Source: a virus. From it: a DNA stretch of 23,396 bases. The stretch spans positions 1 to 23,396 of IMG/VR virus record IMGVR_UViG_3300006734_000421; one strand, written 5' to 3'. The notes beneath the pieces were generated by a model. It had not been told where the DNA came from, searched no databases, and saw only the letters and a program-made list of their open reading frames with translations. The position numbers and the translations under genes were made by a program. Below are positions 13,121 through 20,057 of the stretch, piece by piece; position 1 is the stretch's first letter; the number at the start of each line of letters is the position of its first letter.

Positions 13121-13538
13121 GCCAGGCAGACCAATGAACTATTCAGACCCCTCAGAAATGTGGGAAGACTTCGTGGAGTACGCAAAAGACGTAAAAGAAA
13201 ACCCGCGATACAGAATAGAATACGTTGGTAAGGATGGAGACAAGGTAAGAACACCACTTGAAAGACCACTCACAATAGAGGGCTTTACAACCTTTGTGTG
13301 GAATAAAAGAAACTTTGGGATAGATGACTACATGAGGGAAAGAGACGAGCGATACAAGCCATTTTCCCGCATCATTACACGCGTGCGCGAAGAAATCCGT
13401 ATGGATCAGTTAGAAGGGGGCATGGTAGGTCAGTACAATTCTAACTTGACGGCAAGGATAAACGGATTAACTGACAAGAAGGAACATGAGGTCAAAACGG
13501 AGCAACCTTTGTTTGGGAATCCAACTAAGACTTCTTAG
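13113..13538 (+). CDS. Terminase small subunit (gp3-like packaging protein)
   Basis: The 141-residue protein follows the pattern of the gp3-type DNA-packaging/small terminase family: an N-terminal SDPSEMWEDFVEYAKD helix, an ENPRYRIEYVGKDGDKV hairpin, RPLTIEGFTTFVW, and a helical tail (IDDYMRERDERYKPFSRIITRVREEIRMDQLEGGMVGQYN) for oligomerisation. It would recognise phage DNA and regulate the large subunit. The start is GTG 13113, overlapping the previous stop by eight bases; the next in-frame ATG (MNYSDP) is possible but loses little. It ends 27 bases before the large terminase gene. Confidence 0.75.
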   Translation: MSKPGRPMNYSDPSEMWEDFVEYAKDVKENPRYRIEYVGKDGDKVRTPLERPLTIEGFTTFVWNKRNFGIDDYMRERDERYKPFSRIITRVREEIRMDQLEGGMVGQYNSNLTARINGLTDKKEHEVKTEQPLFGNPTKTS

Positions 13539-13565
13539 GGAATCGGGGTACTCACCGTCGAACGT

Positions 13566-14744
13566 ATGTCATTAGGATTCCAATACACCACCGCCATAGA
13601 TAAACTTCGTGAACTAACAGCCCGTAAAAGGGTAGTTCAAGGAGGCACGTCAGCAGGAAAGACATTTGGGATAATACCAATACTGGTAGACGACGCTATA
13701 AGAAATCCAGGTCAGGAGGTCAGCATAGTTTCAGAATCAATACCGCATCTTAGGCGGGGCGCAATGAAGGACTTTCTAAAGATTATGCAGCAGACAGGAA
13801 GGTACATAAATTCACATTGGAACAAGTCACTTTTAACATACACCTTTTCTAACGGAAGTTATATTGAGTTCTTTTCAGCGGATATGGAAGGAAGGTTGAG
13901 AGGCGCAAGGCGGACTACTCTTTACGTGAATGAGGCTAATAACATCCCGTTTGACTTTTACCATCAGATGGCGATACGTACCAGCGGAACGATATGGTTA
14001 GACTTCAACCCAACCACAGAGTTTTGGGCGCACACAGAAGTATTGAAGGACGACGACGCGGAGCATCTTATATTAACATACAAGGATAACGAAGCGTTAC
14101 CAAGCACAGTACGGGATGAAATAGAGAAAGCAAGGGATAAGGCAAAAGATTCAGCTTACTGGGCGAACTGGTGGAAGGTGTACGGATTAGGCGAGATAGG
14201 AAGCCTTCAGGACACTATATTTAACTTTGAGATAGTAGACACCACCCCAAGCGATGCAAGGTTATTAGGGTACGGCTTAGACTTCGGTTTTAGTTTTGAT
14301 CCCGCAGCGGTGGTTGAGGTTAGAATGATGGGGGATGACTTGTACGTTAAGGAGGTCATCTACGATAAGGAACTAACCAATCAAGACCTAAACTTAAAAC
14401 TGCATCAGTGGGGTGTTAGTGGAAAGATTGTAGCGGACAGCGCAGAGCCAAAAAGCATAGAAGAACTAAAGCGAAAAGGCTGGAACATCGAAGGCGCGCA
14501 CAAGGGTGCTGATTCGATTAAGATGAGTATAGACCTACTGCAAAGATTTAACATTAAGGTTACAAGAGATTCGGTAAATTTAATCAAGGAAATGCGCGGT
14601 TATAGTTGGGACAAGAACAGAACAGGGGAGTACACGGGAAAACCAACGGATAAGGACAACCACGCGATAGACGCACTGAGGTACGTAGCATTAAACAGGC
14701 TGCACAAGAAAAAAGCAGGAAGGATAGCGGTAAAATGGTCGTAG
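13566..14744 (+). CDS. terL: Terminase large subunit
   Basis: The 392-residue ATPase-nuclease has Walker A GGTSAGKT at 26-33, Walker B TLYVNEAN at 118-125 with Glu 123 as the likely catalytic residue, and an RNase H-like nuclease whose acidic metal ligands are expected at Asp 239 (GLDFGFSFDP), Asp 291 (VADSAEP) and Asp 369 (NHAIDALRY). It drives genome packaging into the prohead and cuts the concatemer. It belongs to the Terminase_3/PBSX-type group. It overlaps the following glycosyltransferase gene by ten bases; unusually, no portal gene follows. Confidence 0.95.
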   Translation: MSLGFQYTTAIDKLRELTARKRVVQGGTSAGKTFGIIPILVDDAIRNPGQEVSIVSESIPHLRRGAMKDFLKIMQQTGRYINSHWNKSLLTYTFSNGSYIEFFSADMEGRLRGARRTTLYVNEANNIPFDFYHQMAIRTSGTIWLDFNPTTEFWAHTEVLKDDDAEHLILTYKDNEALPSTVRDEIEKARDKAKDSAYWANWWKVYGLGEIGSLQDTIFNFEIVDTTPSDARLLGYGLDFGFSFDPAAVVEVRMMGDDLYVKEVIYDKELTNQDLNLKLHQWGVSGKIVADSAEPKSIEELKRKGWNIEGAHKGADSIKMSIDLLQRFNIKVTRDSVNLIKEMRGYSWDKNRTGEYTGKPTDKDNHAIDALRYVALNRLHKKKAGRIAVKWS

Positions 14745-15991
14745 GTATATGCACATATAATCGAAAGGAAACGTGCCAACAGTTAGTTAATGATTTAACC
14801 GAGCAAGGCGCGAGAGTTGTTGTATTACGGGACGGAGGCGAAGAATACCTAATTAAAGGCGCGGAGAACTACGCAAAGAAGAACGGGGGCAAGGAGGGTT
14901 ACATAGCCACCTTTCGGTATTTGATACAATGCGTATTAGAACACGCTGTCGATGAGTTGTGCGTAATGATGCCAGACGACGTAGAGATCCACCAATATAC
15001 GGTTGACGAGATAGAAGAACAGTTTTACAATACCCCCGAAGAAGTTTGTTGTCTTAACCTATTAGCAGACAACAGGACACCGCGCAAGCAATTCAAAAGC
15101 CACAAGCCATATATTGTACAGTCCTTCAAAACTCAATACTGGAACACAGGCTGGGTTGACGGATGTTTCGCTTGCTCACGCGACACGTTAGCAAAGGTCA
15201 AGTTAAAAGATATAGGGGAACAGTTCTTCAAGATGAACACCAGCGGGTCAGGATTAGGGCATAAGTTGAGCGAAGCGTTCAGGGAGCATGGAAAAATATG
15301 GAGTGTAGTTTATTCGTTGGTGAATCACTTGGGGCATGAATCTGTGATGAACCCTGAAGAGCGGAAGAAGCACCCGTTAATCACAAATTGGAAGCCCCCC
15401 GTTTCGATTATCATTCCTTACGTGTATGATAGGGGGTATTTAGAACAAGCGATTGAATCAGCAGAGGCGCAAGAATACGAAGGCGATATAGAGATTATCG
15501 AAAGTCAGTCAAACAATAGGGTAGGGTATAATATCAACAGAGGCTTAGAGGAAGCGTCAGGGCATTACTGGCGTTATCTGTGTGATGACGACTTAATACC
15601 AAAAGACGCAACAGACAGGCAAGTAATAGAGATGAATTTTGGTCATGACCTGGTACACGCTAACAGTTTGCACTTTGGTCCTAACGCAACGAATGTAAAG
15701 AAGCCAACACGAAAGCAGTTTAACGCACGACAGTTAGCGGGAAAGAACTTTATCAACGGTGGCAGCTGTATGTATAGGACTTCAAAGACCATAGAGATAA
15801 ACGGATGGAATGAGGAAGTATGGACGGGAGAGGAATTAGAATTTCATTTGCGGGTCTTGGCGAATGGCGGTAAATTAGGGTACTTAGATCACGTAACTTA
15901 CAAGTATAGAAAGCATGGGACGCAAAAGAGCAAAAAGGACTTTCACAAGAGAAAAGAGTATATCGAAAAGATTAGGGCAAAGTATAAATAA
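14735..15991 (+). CDS. Tandem GT-A glycosyltransferase (two catalytic domains)
   Basis: The 418-residue protein looks like two GT-A domains in one chain. Domain 1 (1 to about 215) begins MVVGICTYNRKET, has VVVLRDGGEE and an acidic MMPDDVE motif in the place of the D-x-D, and NTGWVDGCFACSRDTL. Domain 2 (about 225-418) is a full GT2: PPVSIIIPYVYDRGYLEQAIESA, IEIIESQSNN, the metal-binding CDDDLIP, INGGSCMYRTS, and the base-like GEELEFHLR followed by YRKHGTQKS. It would transfer sugars from nucleotide donors. Cytoplasmic, no membrane segment. It starts inside terL and shares its last base with a following ATG. Two domains could add two successive sugars. Acceptor unknown: virion protein, phage DNA or host glycan. 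Confidence 0.8.
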   Translation: MVVGICTYNRKETCQQLVNDLTEQGARVVVLRDGGEEYLIKGAENYAKKNGGKEGYIATFRYLIQCVLEHAVDELCVMMPDDVEIHQYTVDEIEEQFYNTPEEVCCLNLLADNRTPRKQFKSHKPYIVQSFKTQYWNTGWVDGCFACSRDTLAKVKLKDIGEQFFKMNTSGSGLGHKLSEAFREHGKIWSVVYSLVNHLGHESVMNPEERKKHPLITNWKPPVSIIIPYVYDRGYLEQAIESAEAQEYEGDIEIIESQSNNRVGYNINRGLEEASGHYWRYLCDDDLIPKDATDRQVIEMNFGHDLVHANSLHFGPNATNVKKPTRKQFNARQLAGKNFINGGSCMYRTSKTIEINGWNEEVWTGEELEFHLRVLANGGKLGYLDHVTYKYRKHGTQKSKKDFHKRKEYIEKIRAKYK

Positions 15992-16001
15992 TGAGAAGTT
16001 C

Positions 16002-16115
16002 GTGGGCTGGTTTATATTTGCCTGCATGATTACTTCTCCGCTGTTCCTTATACCTTTAGTTATTAAAGTGGCTTTCATGCCTGTAATGTGGTTAATCAGG
16101 AAGGTGTGGAAGTAA
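16002..16115 (+). CDS. Small single-TM protein, about 37 aa
   Basis: After the glycosyltransferase stop, a frame from GTG 16002 to TAA 16113-16115 encodes a 37-residue peptide with one strong membrane segment (GWFIFACMITSPLFLIPLVIKVAF) and a basic end (WLIRKVWK). The frame is open upstream to 15915, but that part overlaps the glycosyltransferase gene and has a basic composition expected of an out-of-frame shadow, so I use the short form. It might anchor the cassette's enzymes at the membrane. Modest support: size and start are uncertain. Confidence 0.4.
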   Translation: MGWFIFACMITSPLFLIPLVIKVAFMPVMWLIRKVWK

Positions 16116-16321
16116 AGATTAAATTTGTATTAGGGGAGTTCGTTTTCTTAAAGACAGATCCTGAGCAGAAGGAAAGACAGGTGACACGGATACAGATAGG
16201 AATGGATGCGGATGTGATGTACTGTCTTAGCTTTGGGACGGATAACAGTTGGCACTATTCGACAGAGATAGATTCATCGCCCAACGTGCTAAAAGTGTTG
16301 GGACTAAACGAAAAAGAATGA
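16106..16321 (+). CDS. SH3-like small protein, 71 aa
   Basis: From GTG 16106 (overlapping the previous stop) the protein has 71 residues: a short barrel-like pattern VLGEFVFLKTDPEQKERQVTRI followed by YCLSFGTDNSWHYSTEI. I recall similar 65-80 aa SH3-like proteins from Bacteroidota genomes and phages, with no known function. A GTG at 16088 would add six residues. The stop overlaps the ATG of the sulfotransferase gene. It may be a binding partner of the cassette, but that is inferred only from position. Confidence 0.55.
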   Translation: MEVKIKFVLGEFVFLKTDPEQKERQVTRIQIGMDADVMYCLSFGTDNSWHYSTEIDSSPNVLKVLGLNEKE

Positions 16322-16863
16322 AGATAGTAACGGCGGGGATGTACAGAAGCGGAACGACTTGGCAATTTAACGCTGTACGTGTTATCTGCGAAATGGCGTT
16401 CGGGGAGGATATGGTTTATTCGTGCTGGGTGGATCACTACAAAAAGGAAGACCCGCGACCTGTTCACATTATAAAGACCCACAAGCCACGCAAGGTGATT
16501 AACAACGCTAACTTCTTATTTAGTACCTATCGAAAGCCCGATGAAATTAAAGGCAGCATGGAGCGACGCGCGGTGTACTTGAAGGAAAACCCCGACACAA
16601 GATTTTCGGCAGAGGCGAACATAGCAAGGTTCGACGAGTTTATGGTATTTGCCGACCACTTTAGAAAGCGAGCAAACTACGTGCAGAAGTTCGGAATGAT
16701 ACGCAAAGACCCTGAAATGTTGATTCAGGACTACTGCGATGTTTTGGACGTTGAATTAAACCCTTCGGACGTTGTAAGGGAATTGGACAAGCAGATGAAA
16801 GTTCCCAAAAGCGGTTACGATCCAAAGACGTTACTACACGAAGGACATATAACAAAGAAATGA
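16318..16863 (+). CDS. PAPS-dependent sulfotransferase
   Basis: From ATG 16318 the protein has 181 residues. The 5'-phosphosulfate-binding loop is GMYRSGTTW at 7-15; IIKTHKP at 51-57 matches the KTHLP motif whose His is the catalytic base in sulfotransferases (His 55 here); FSTYRKPDEIKGSMERR at 68-84 matches the 3'-phosphate-binding block, with Arg 72 and Ser 80 at the expected spacing. It should transfer a sulfo group from PAPS to a hydroxyl or amine, most likely on a sugar given the flanking glycosyltransferases. It is shorter than usual (typically 250-300 aa), so the acceptor-binding part is reduced. Cytoplasmic, no membrane segment. It overlaps both neighbours by four bases. Motifs are clear; acceptor unknown. 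Confidence 0.8.
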   Translation: MKIVTAGMYRSGTTWQFNAVRVICEMAFGEDMVYSCWVDHYKKEDPRPVHIIKTHKPRKVINNANFLFSTYRKPDEIKGSMERRAVYLKENPDTRFSAEANIARFDEFMVFADHFRKRANYVQKFGMIRKDPEMLIQDYCDVLDVELNPSDVVRELDKQMKVPKSGYDPKTLLHEGHITKK

Positions 16864-17537
16864 AAGTAACGTGCAATATCGCCACGTTTCCACAACGGGA
16901 ACAAAGTTTGAAGACCATGTTAACTTCTGTGCTTAGTCAGTTCGACGAAGTGCGGGTGTATTTCAACAAATACCCTAAAGTTCCACAATGGGCTAAAGAC
17001 ATGGGTGTAAAAGGAACGGTAGGGCAAGACCTGACGGACAACGGCAAGTTCTTCTTCCTTCATACCATTGAAGAACATGAATACTACTTTACCTGTGATG
17101 ACGACCTAATTTACCCGAAAGACTACGTTAAGCGCACCTTAAGCGCATTAAACGACTATGGTGGGGTAATCACTCATCATGGGCGCAAACTACGAGGAGC
17201 GCGTAAGAAATACTACGGAGCGCATAAAGTGTACCATTGCCTAACCAACCAACCCGACACGACTAAGTTAGACGTATGTGGCACGGGTGTAAGCGCATTT
17301 GATACAAGAGAGTTTTACCCCAAAGGGATTGCGTTCGATGAGCGCAGAAAAATGACCGATCTTTTACTTAGTTTGGACGCTGTTCACTTCGGGGTTGATA
17401 TTACCACGATTCCACATAAGGGGAGCTGGATAAAGCACATTGACAACCCTGTAAGCATTCACGCAGAATGTGTAAGGAATGATGAACACCAGGCAGCGAT
17501 AGCCAACGAAATATACCGATTGAGATATGAAGATTGA
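16860..17537 (+). CDS. GT-A (GT2-like) glycosyltransferase
   Basis: The 225-residue protein begins MKVTCNIATFPQREQSLKTMLTSVLSQ, the N-terminal pattern of a GT-A nucleotide-binding fold, and carries the metal-binding YYFTCDDDLIYPKDY (about 76-90), nearly the same as the CDDDLIP block of the 14735 protein. Further on it has VCGTGVSAFD and a DLLLSLDAVHFGVDITTI region in the acceptor side. It would be a single-domain, soluble sugar transferase. It overlaps the sulfotransferase stop by four bases and the next, tail chaperone gene by eleven, so the cassette is welded to the tail operon. Confidence 0.75.
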   Translation: MKVTCNIATFPQREQSLKTMLTSVLSQFDEVRVYFNKYPKVPQWAKDMGVKGTVGQDLTDNGKFFFLHTIEEHEYYFTCDDDLIYPKDYVKRTLSALNDYGGVITHHGRKLRGARKKYYGAHKVYHCLTNQPDTTKLDVCGTGVSAFDTREFYPKGIAFDERRKMTDLLLSLDAVHFGVDITTIPHKGSWIKHIDNPVSIHAECVRNDEHQAAIANEIYRLRYED

Positions 17538-18132
17538 AGTACCATCAAAAGTAAAGGACTGCGAGTTGTGGCAGTTATACCAATTTGCACACCTTGACCA
17601 TTCAAAGGCAAACGACCACCGCGCAGCCGAATACATGGCAGAGGTGTTGTCTATATTTTGCGAACTTCCTGAAGCGGATATAATGGAACTGCAACCGAAG
17701 GACGTAAAGCCTGCGTATATCCATGTTATGAAAATGATGGGCGGGTTAAAATGGGATAGCATACCACCTGAATCGTTAAAAGTGGAAGGGGTGAAATATA
17801 CTCGCAGGTCCATAAACGAAAAGCAATGGACGTTCGGGCAGTTGGTGGACATGAGCAACACGGACTTTAAGCGACAATCCGAAAGACTGGCTGCAATGAT
17901 ATACATCGAAGAAGGTCGGACTTATGGCAATACAGACATGAGCGAACGTGCAAAAGTGTTTATCGACCATTTCCCGCGTGAAGTGTACGCTCAGTGTGTG
18001 GCTTTTTTTTTCGCATGGCGCAAGATTTCTATGTTAAGAGACACGGACCTATTAAAGCGGATGAAGAAAGCGACGAAGGTAAATCAAAAAGCACTAAAGG
18101 AGGTCAATCGACTTATGAGTGGACAAGGATAA
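17527..18132 (+). CDS. Tail assembly chaperone, G-type (zero-frame product)
   Basis: The 201-residue helical protein (DCELWQLYQFAHLDHSK..., LPEADIMELQPKDVKPAYIHVMKMMGG) has the size and helix-rich look of tail assembly chaperones of Bacteroidota siphophages. The best evidence is structural: nine T at 18003-18011 contain a T-TTT-TTT slippery heptamer in the right frame, and a second frame (17994-18278) opens across it in the -1 phase. That is the lambda G/GT arrangement. It would act in the cytoplasm, coating the tape measure protein while the tail tube is built. Forty residues follow the slip site in this frame, more than in lambda. Confidence 0.6.
   Translation: MKIEVPSKVKDCELWQLYQFAHLDHSKANDHRAAEYMAEVLSIFCELPEADIMELQPKDVKPAYIHVMKMMGGLKWDSIPPESLKVEGVKYTRRSINEKQWTFGQLVDMSNTDFKRQSERLAAMIYIEEGRTYGNTDMSERAKVFIDHFPREVYAQCVAFFFAWRKISMLRDTDLLKRMKKATKVNQKALKEVNRLMSGQG
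18003..18009 (+). promoter_or_regulatory. Putative -1 programmed ribosomal frameshift site
   Basis: Zero-frame codons are GCT TTT TTT TTC from 18001. The heptamer T TTT TTT (18003-18009) allows tandem slippage by one base, after which reading goes on as TTT CGC ATG GCG (from 18009) into the second chaperone frame ending at 18278. A downstream stimulatory structure was not established. Confidence 0.6.
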
Positions 18133-18278
18133 TCCACATACTTTCCAAAGAGTTCGGTTGTTCGTGGGATGACGTAACTAACTGGGAGGTTCACCATGCT
18201 TATTACCGGATGGACTTTCTGAACCTTTACATTAAGGAACAGGAAGCCGAAATGAGAAAAATGAACAATAGGCGTTGA
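18009..18278 (+). CDS. Tail assembly chaperone, T-type extension (made by -1 frameshift)
   Basis: This -1 frame extension encodes about 89 residues (from F-R-M-A-Q-D-F-Y-V to NNRR), giving a fusion of about 250 residues with the first 161 of the upstream gene. It is charged, with KADEESDEGKSKSTKGG as a flexible link, then a helical WTRIIHILSKEFGCSWDDVTNWEVHHAYYR domain, similar in style to the T domains that bind tail tube protein. An ATG at 17994 or 18015 could also start it alone; that cannot be ruled out. In lambda-like phages the fused form is made in a few percent of cases. Ends 16 bases before the gp10-like gene. Confidence 0.6.
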   Translation, partial: FRMAQDFYVKRHGPIKADEESDEGKSKSTKGGQSTYEWTRIIHILSKEFGCSWDDVTNWEVHHAYYRMDFLNLYIKEQEAEMRKMNNRR

Positions 18279-18294
18279 TTCTTATTTTAATGGT

Positions 18295-18888
18295 ATGGCA
18301 TTAGATGTATCTGATTTAGGTAAACCCAAAGGCAGTTTAACCCTTGCGGTGGAAACATCCATCGGGGCGACTGTGCAGAAGTTTACAGGAATGATACTTC
18401 AAAAGTCAGAAGAAAACTACGAAGAGCGGGTTAGGTCAAGAACGGGAGCGTTGCAGAAGTCGATACGACCACGAACGGATATTAAAGGTTCTGACGTTGC
18501 GGTACAGATTTACGCAGACGATTACTTAGACTTCGTAGATCAGGGTGTAACAGGAATGGGATGGGCAGGATATGAAGGGCAAACCAACTTTCATCAAGTG
18601 TATAACGGAAAGTTCAGGTTTAAGAATTTGCATATCTCACGGGGGATGGTAGATAAGATTGAAAAGTTTTGGATAGCATCGGCGGGGATGAGTATACCTG
18701 CGGGGGTAGATCCGAGACAGTTTGCCATAATGATAGCTAAGAATATCAAACGAAGGGGTATAAAGCCTACCAAGTTCTTTACGGATGCTATCAACGAAGT
18801 AAGCACCAAAGAATTGGAAAAGGAATTAGGTCAAGTAATGAATAGGGAAATAACAGTTGAATTAAAAGAAGCATTTAGACAAAAGTAA
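18295..18888 (+). CDS. HK97 gp10-like tail completion/head-tail connector protein
   Basis: The 197-residue protein shows the gp10/HK97-type pattern: a long N-terminal helix, SRTGALQKSIRPR, a VQIYADDYLDFVDQGVTGMGW strand-turn, and a C-terminal IAKNIKRRGIKPTKFFTDAI block. Members form the neck or tail-completion ring joining head and tail. It starts 16 bases after the chaperone extension and its stop overlaps the following ATG. Confidence is good for the family, moderate for the exact position in the virion. Confidence 0.65.
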   Translation: MALDVSDLGKPKGSLTLAVETSIGATVQKFTGMILQKSEENYEERVRSRTGALQKSIRPRTDIKGSDVAVQIYADDYLDFVDQGVTGMGWAGYEGQTNFHQVYNGKFRFKNLHISRGMVDKIEKFWIASAGMSIPAGVDPRQFAIMIAKNIKRRGIKPTKFFTDAINEVSTKELEKELGQVMNREITVELKEAFRQK

Positions 18889-20057
18889 TGGCAGTAACGA
18901 TACAAAGCGAGCCTAAAGATTACACACCTTCGGATAATCCTGTAACGTGGACGTTTAGCAGCGATCAAACGGGGCAGGCTAACTTTTACTTTCAGGTAGA
19001 CGTAAGGATAAACGCTGTAATACATTCTACGCATAAAATCTTTGTAGAGACCTCCAATTACGCACACTTCGATGCAAGTGAGATAGCACGTGCAAACTGT
19101 TCACCACCAACAAGAGGGCAAACAACGGAAATAGTAGACGCTGCCAATTATTGCACCGTTCAGTTAGTTGTTTACGAATACTACGGGGCAACCCCAAGCG
19201 TAGGGGCTAACGCTCAAACAACAACGATAACCGCTTTTAAGGCATCTTTGAGAAAGGAAGAATTTGAAGCTTGGGATAGCGACGATTACAACCTAAACGA
19301 AGCAGGCGCAGACAAAGTGTTGAGTTCGTTTCCTTCAGCAATCAATAGGTACGTTCAGGAGACAGGCGAAGAACTTTATTTGTTGACTATAAACGACAGT
19401 GCAACCAGTATTTTGTCGGTTACGCTTTACGATGAAGCAGGGTCGAGTGTGGCGAGTTATACCGATAGTTCAGTAAGCACTAACGACATAAATTTATGGC
19501 GGGTAGACCCTGACAACTTGGTAAGCAACACCACTTTAACAGCGCAGAACTTTACCGATTCAGCATATTACACTGTGGACATATCTATCAACACTAAAGG
19601 TTCAGTAGAAACAAGAATAGACATTGATAGAACGTGCCATCCGCTAACAGATAGGCGTTTGTATTGGTTGGATAGATTTGGGGGTATAGAATCTTATACA
19701 TTTAAGTTGAGGTCTAAAATCTCAGGAGAAGTAGAAAGGTGGAAGTATCAGCAACAGTGGGGGCGATGGAACGGCACAACATACGAATATTCTACTTCTA
19801 ACGGTGAGGTGGTAAACTACGGGGCGCGAGTTCAGGAGAAAATAGAGGTTTCCTCAGACTGGATAGGGCAGTCAGAACAAAATTGGCTGGTACGTTCTCT
19901 TAAACCATCCACATCTATCACAATGATTGACACCGATGGCACGTGGAGAATGAATGTCGAAGGAGGGTACACGCTGAAAGAGGACGGATTAGACGACCTT
20001 TTCAATGAAATAGTGCAGTTGAGTTACAGTAAAGTAGATTACGCACCAATCGTATGA
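18888..20057 (+). CDS. Tail structural protein, 389 aa
   Basis: Beta-rich, Thr/Ser/Asp-rich protein starting MAVTIQSEPKDYTPSDNPVTWTF, a pattern I know from Bacteroidota phage tails. Repeated strand-like blocks (VTWTFSSDQTGQANFYFQV, LSVTLYDEAGSSVASYTD, YYTVDISINTKG) suggest two or three immunoglobulin-like domains; the C-terminal part includes VERWKYQQQWGRWNG. No signal peptide or catalytic motif. Position between the gp10-like gene and the large tail protein suggests a distal tail or tube-associated part. Exact role unknown. Confidence 0.6.
   Translation: MAVTIQSEPKDYTPSDNPVTWTFSSDQTGQANFYFQVDVRINAVIHSTHKIFVETSNYAHFDASEIARANCSPPTRGQTTEIVDAANYCTVQLVVYEYYGATPSVGANAQTTTITAFKASLRKEEFEAWDSDDYNLNEAGADKVLSSFPSAINRYVQETGEELYLLTINDSATSILSVTLYDEAGSSVASYTDSSVSTNDINLWRVDPDNLVSNTTLTAQNFTDSAYYTVDISINTKGSVETRIDIDRTCHPLTDRRLYWLDRFGGIESYTFKLRSKISGEVERWKYQQQWGRWNGTTYEYSTSNGEVVNYGARVQEKIEVSSDWIGQSEQNWLVRSLKPSTSITMIDTDGTWRMNVEGGYTLKEDGLDDLFNEIVQLSYSKVDYAPIV

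Noticed and set aside
15915-16001. Longer N-terminus for the small membrane gene
   Set aside because: Lies within the glycosyltransferase gene in another frame and reads like a basic shadow sequence.
18096-18104. Perfect AAAGGAGGT Shine-Dalgarno-like motif inside the tail chaperone gene
   Set aside because: Followed only by a five-codon zero-frame remnant (MSGQG); Bacteroidota make little use of such sites, so probably chance.
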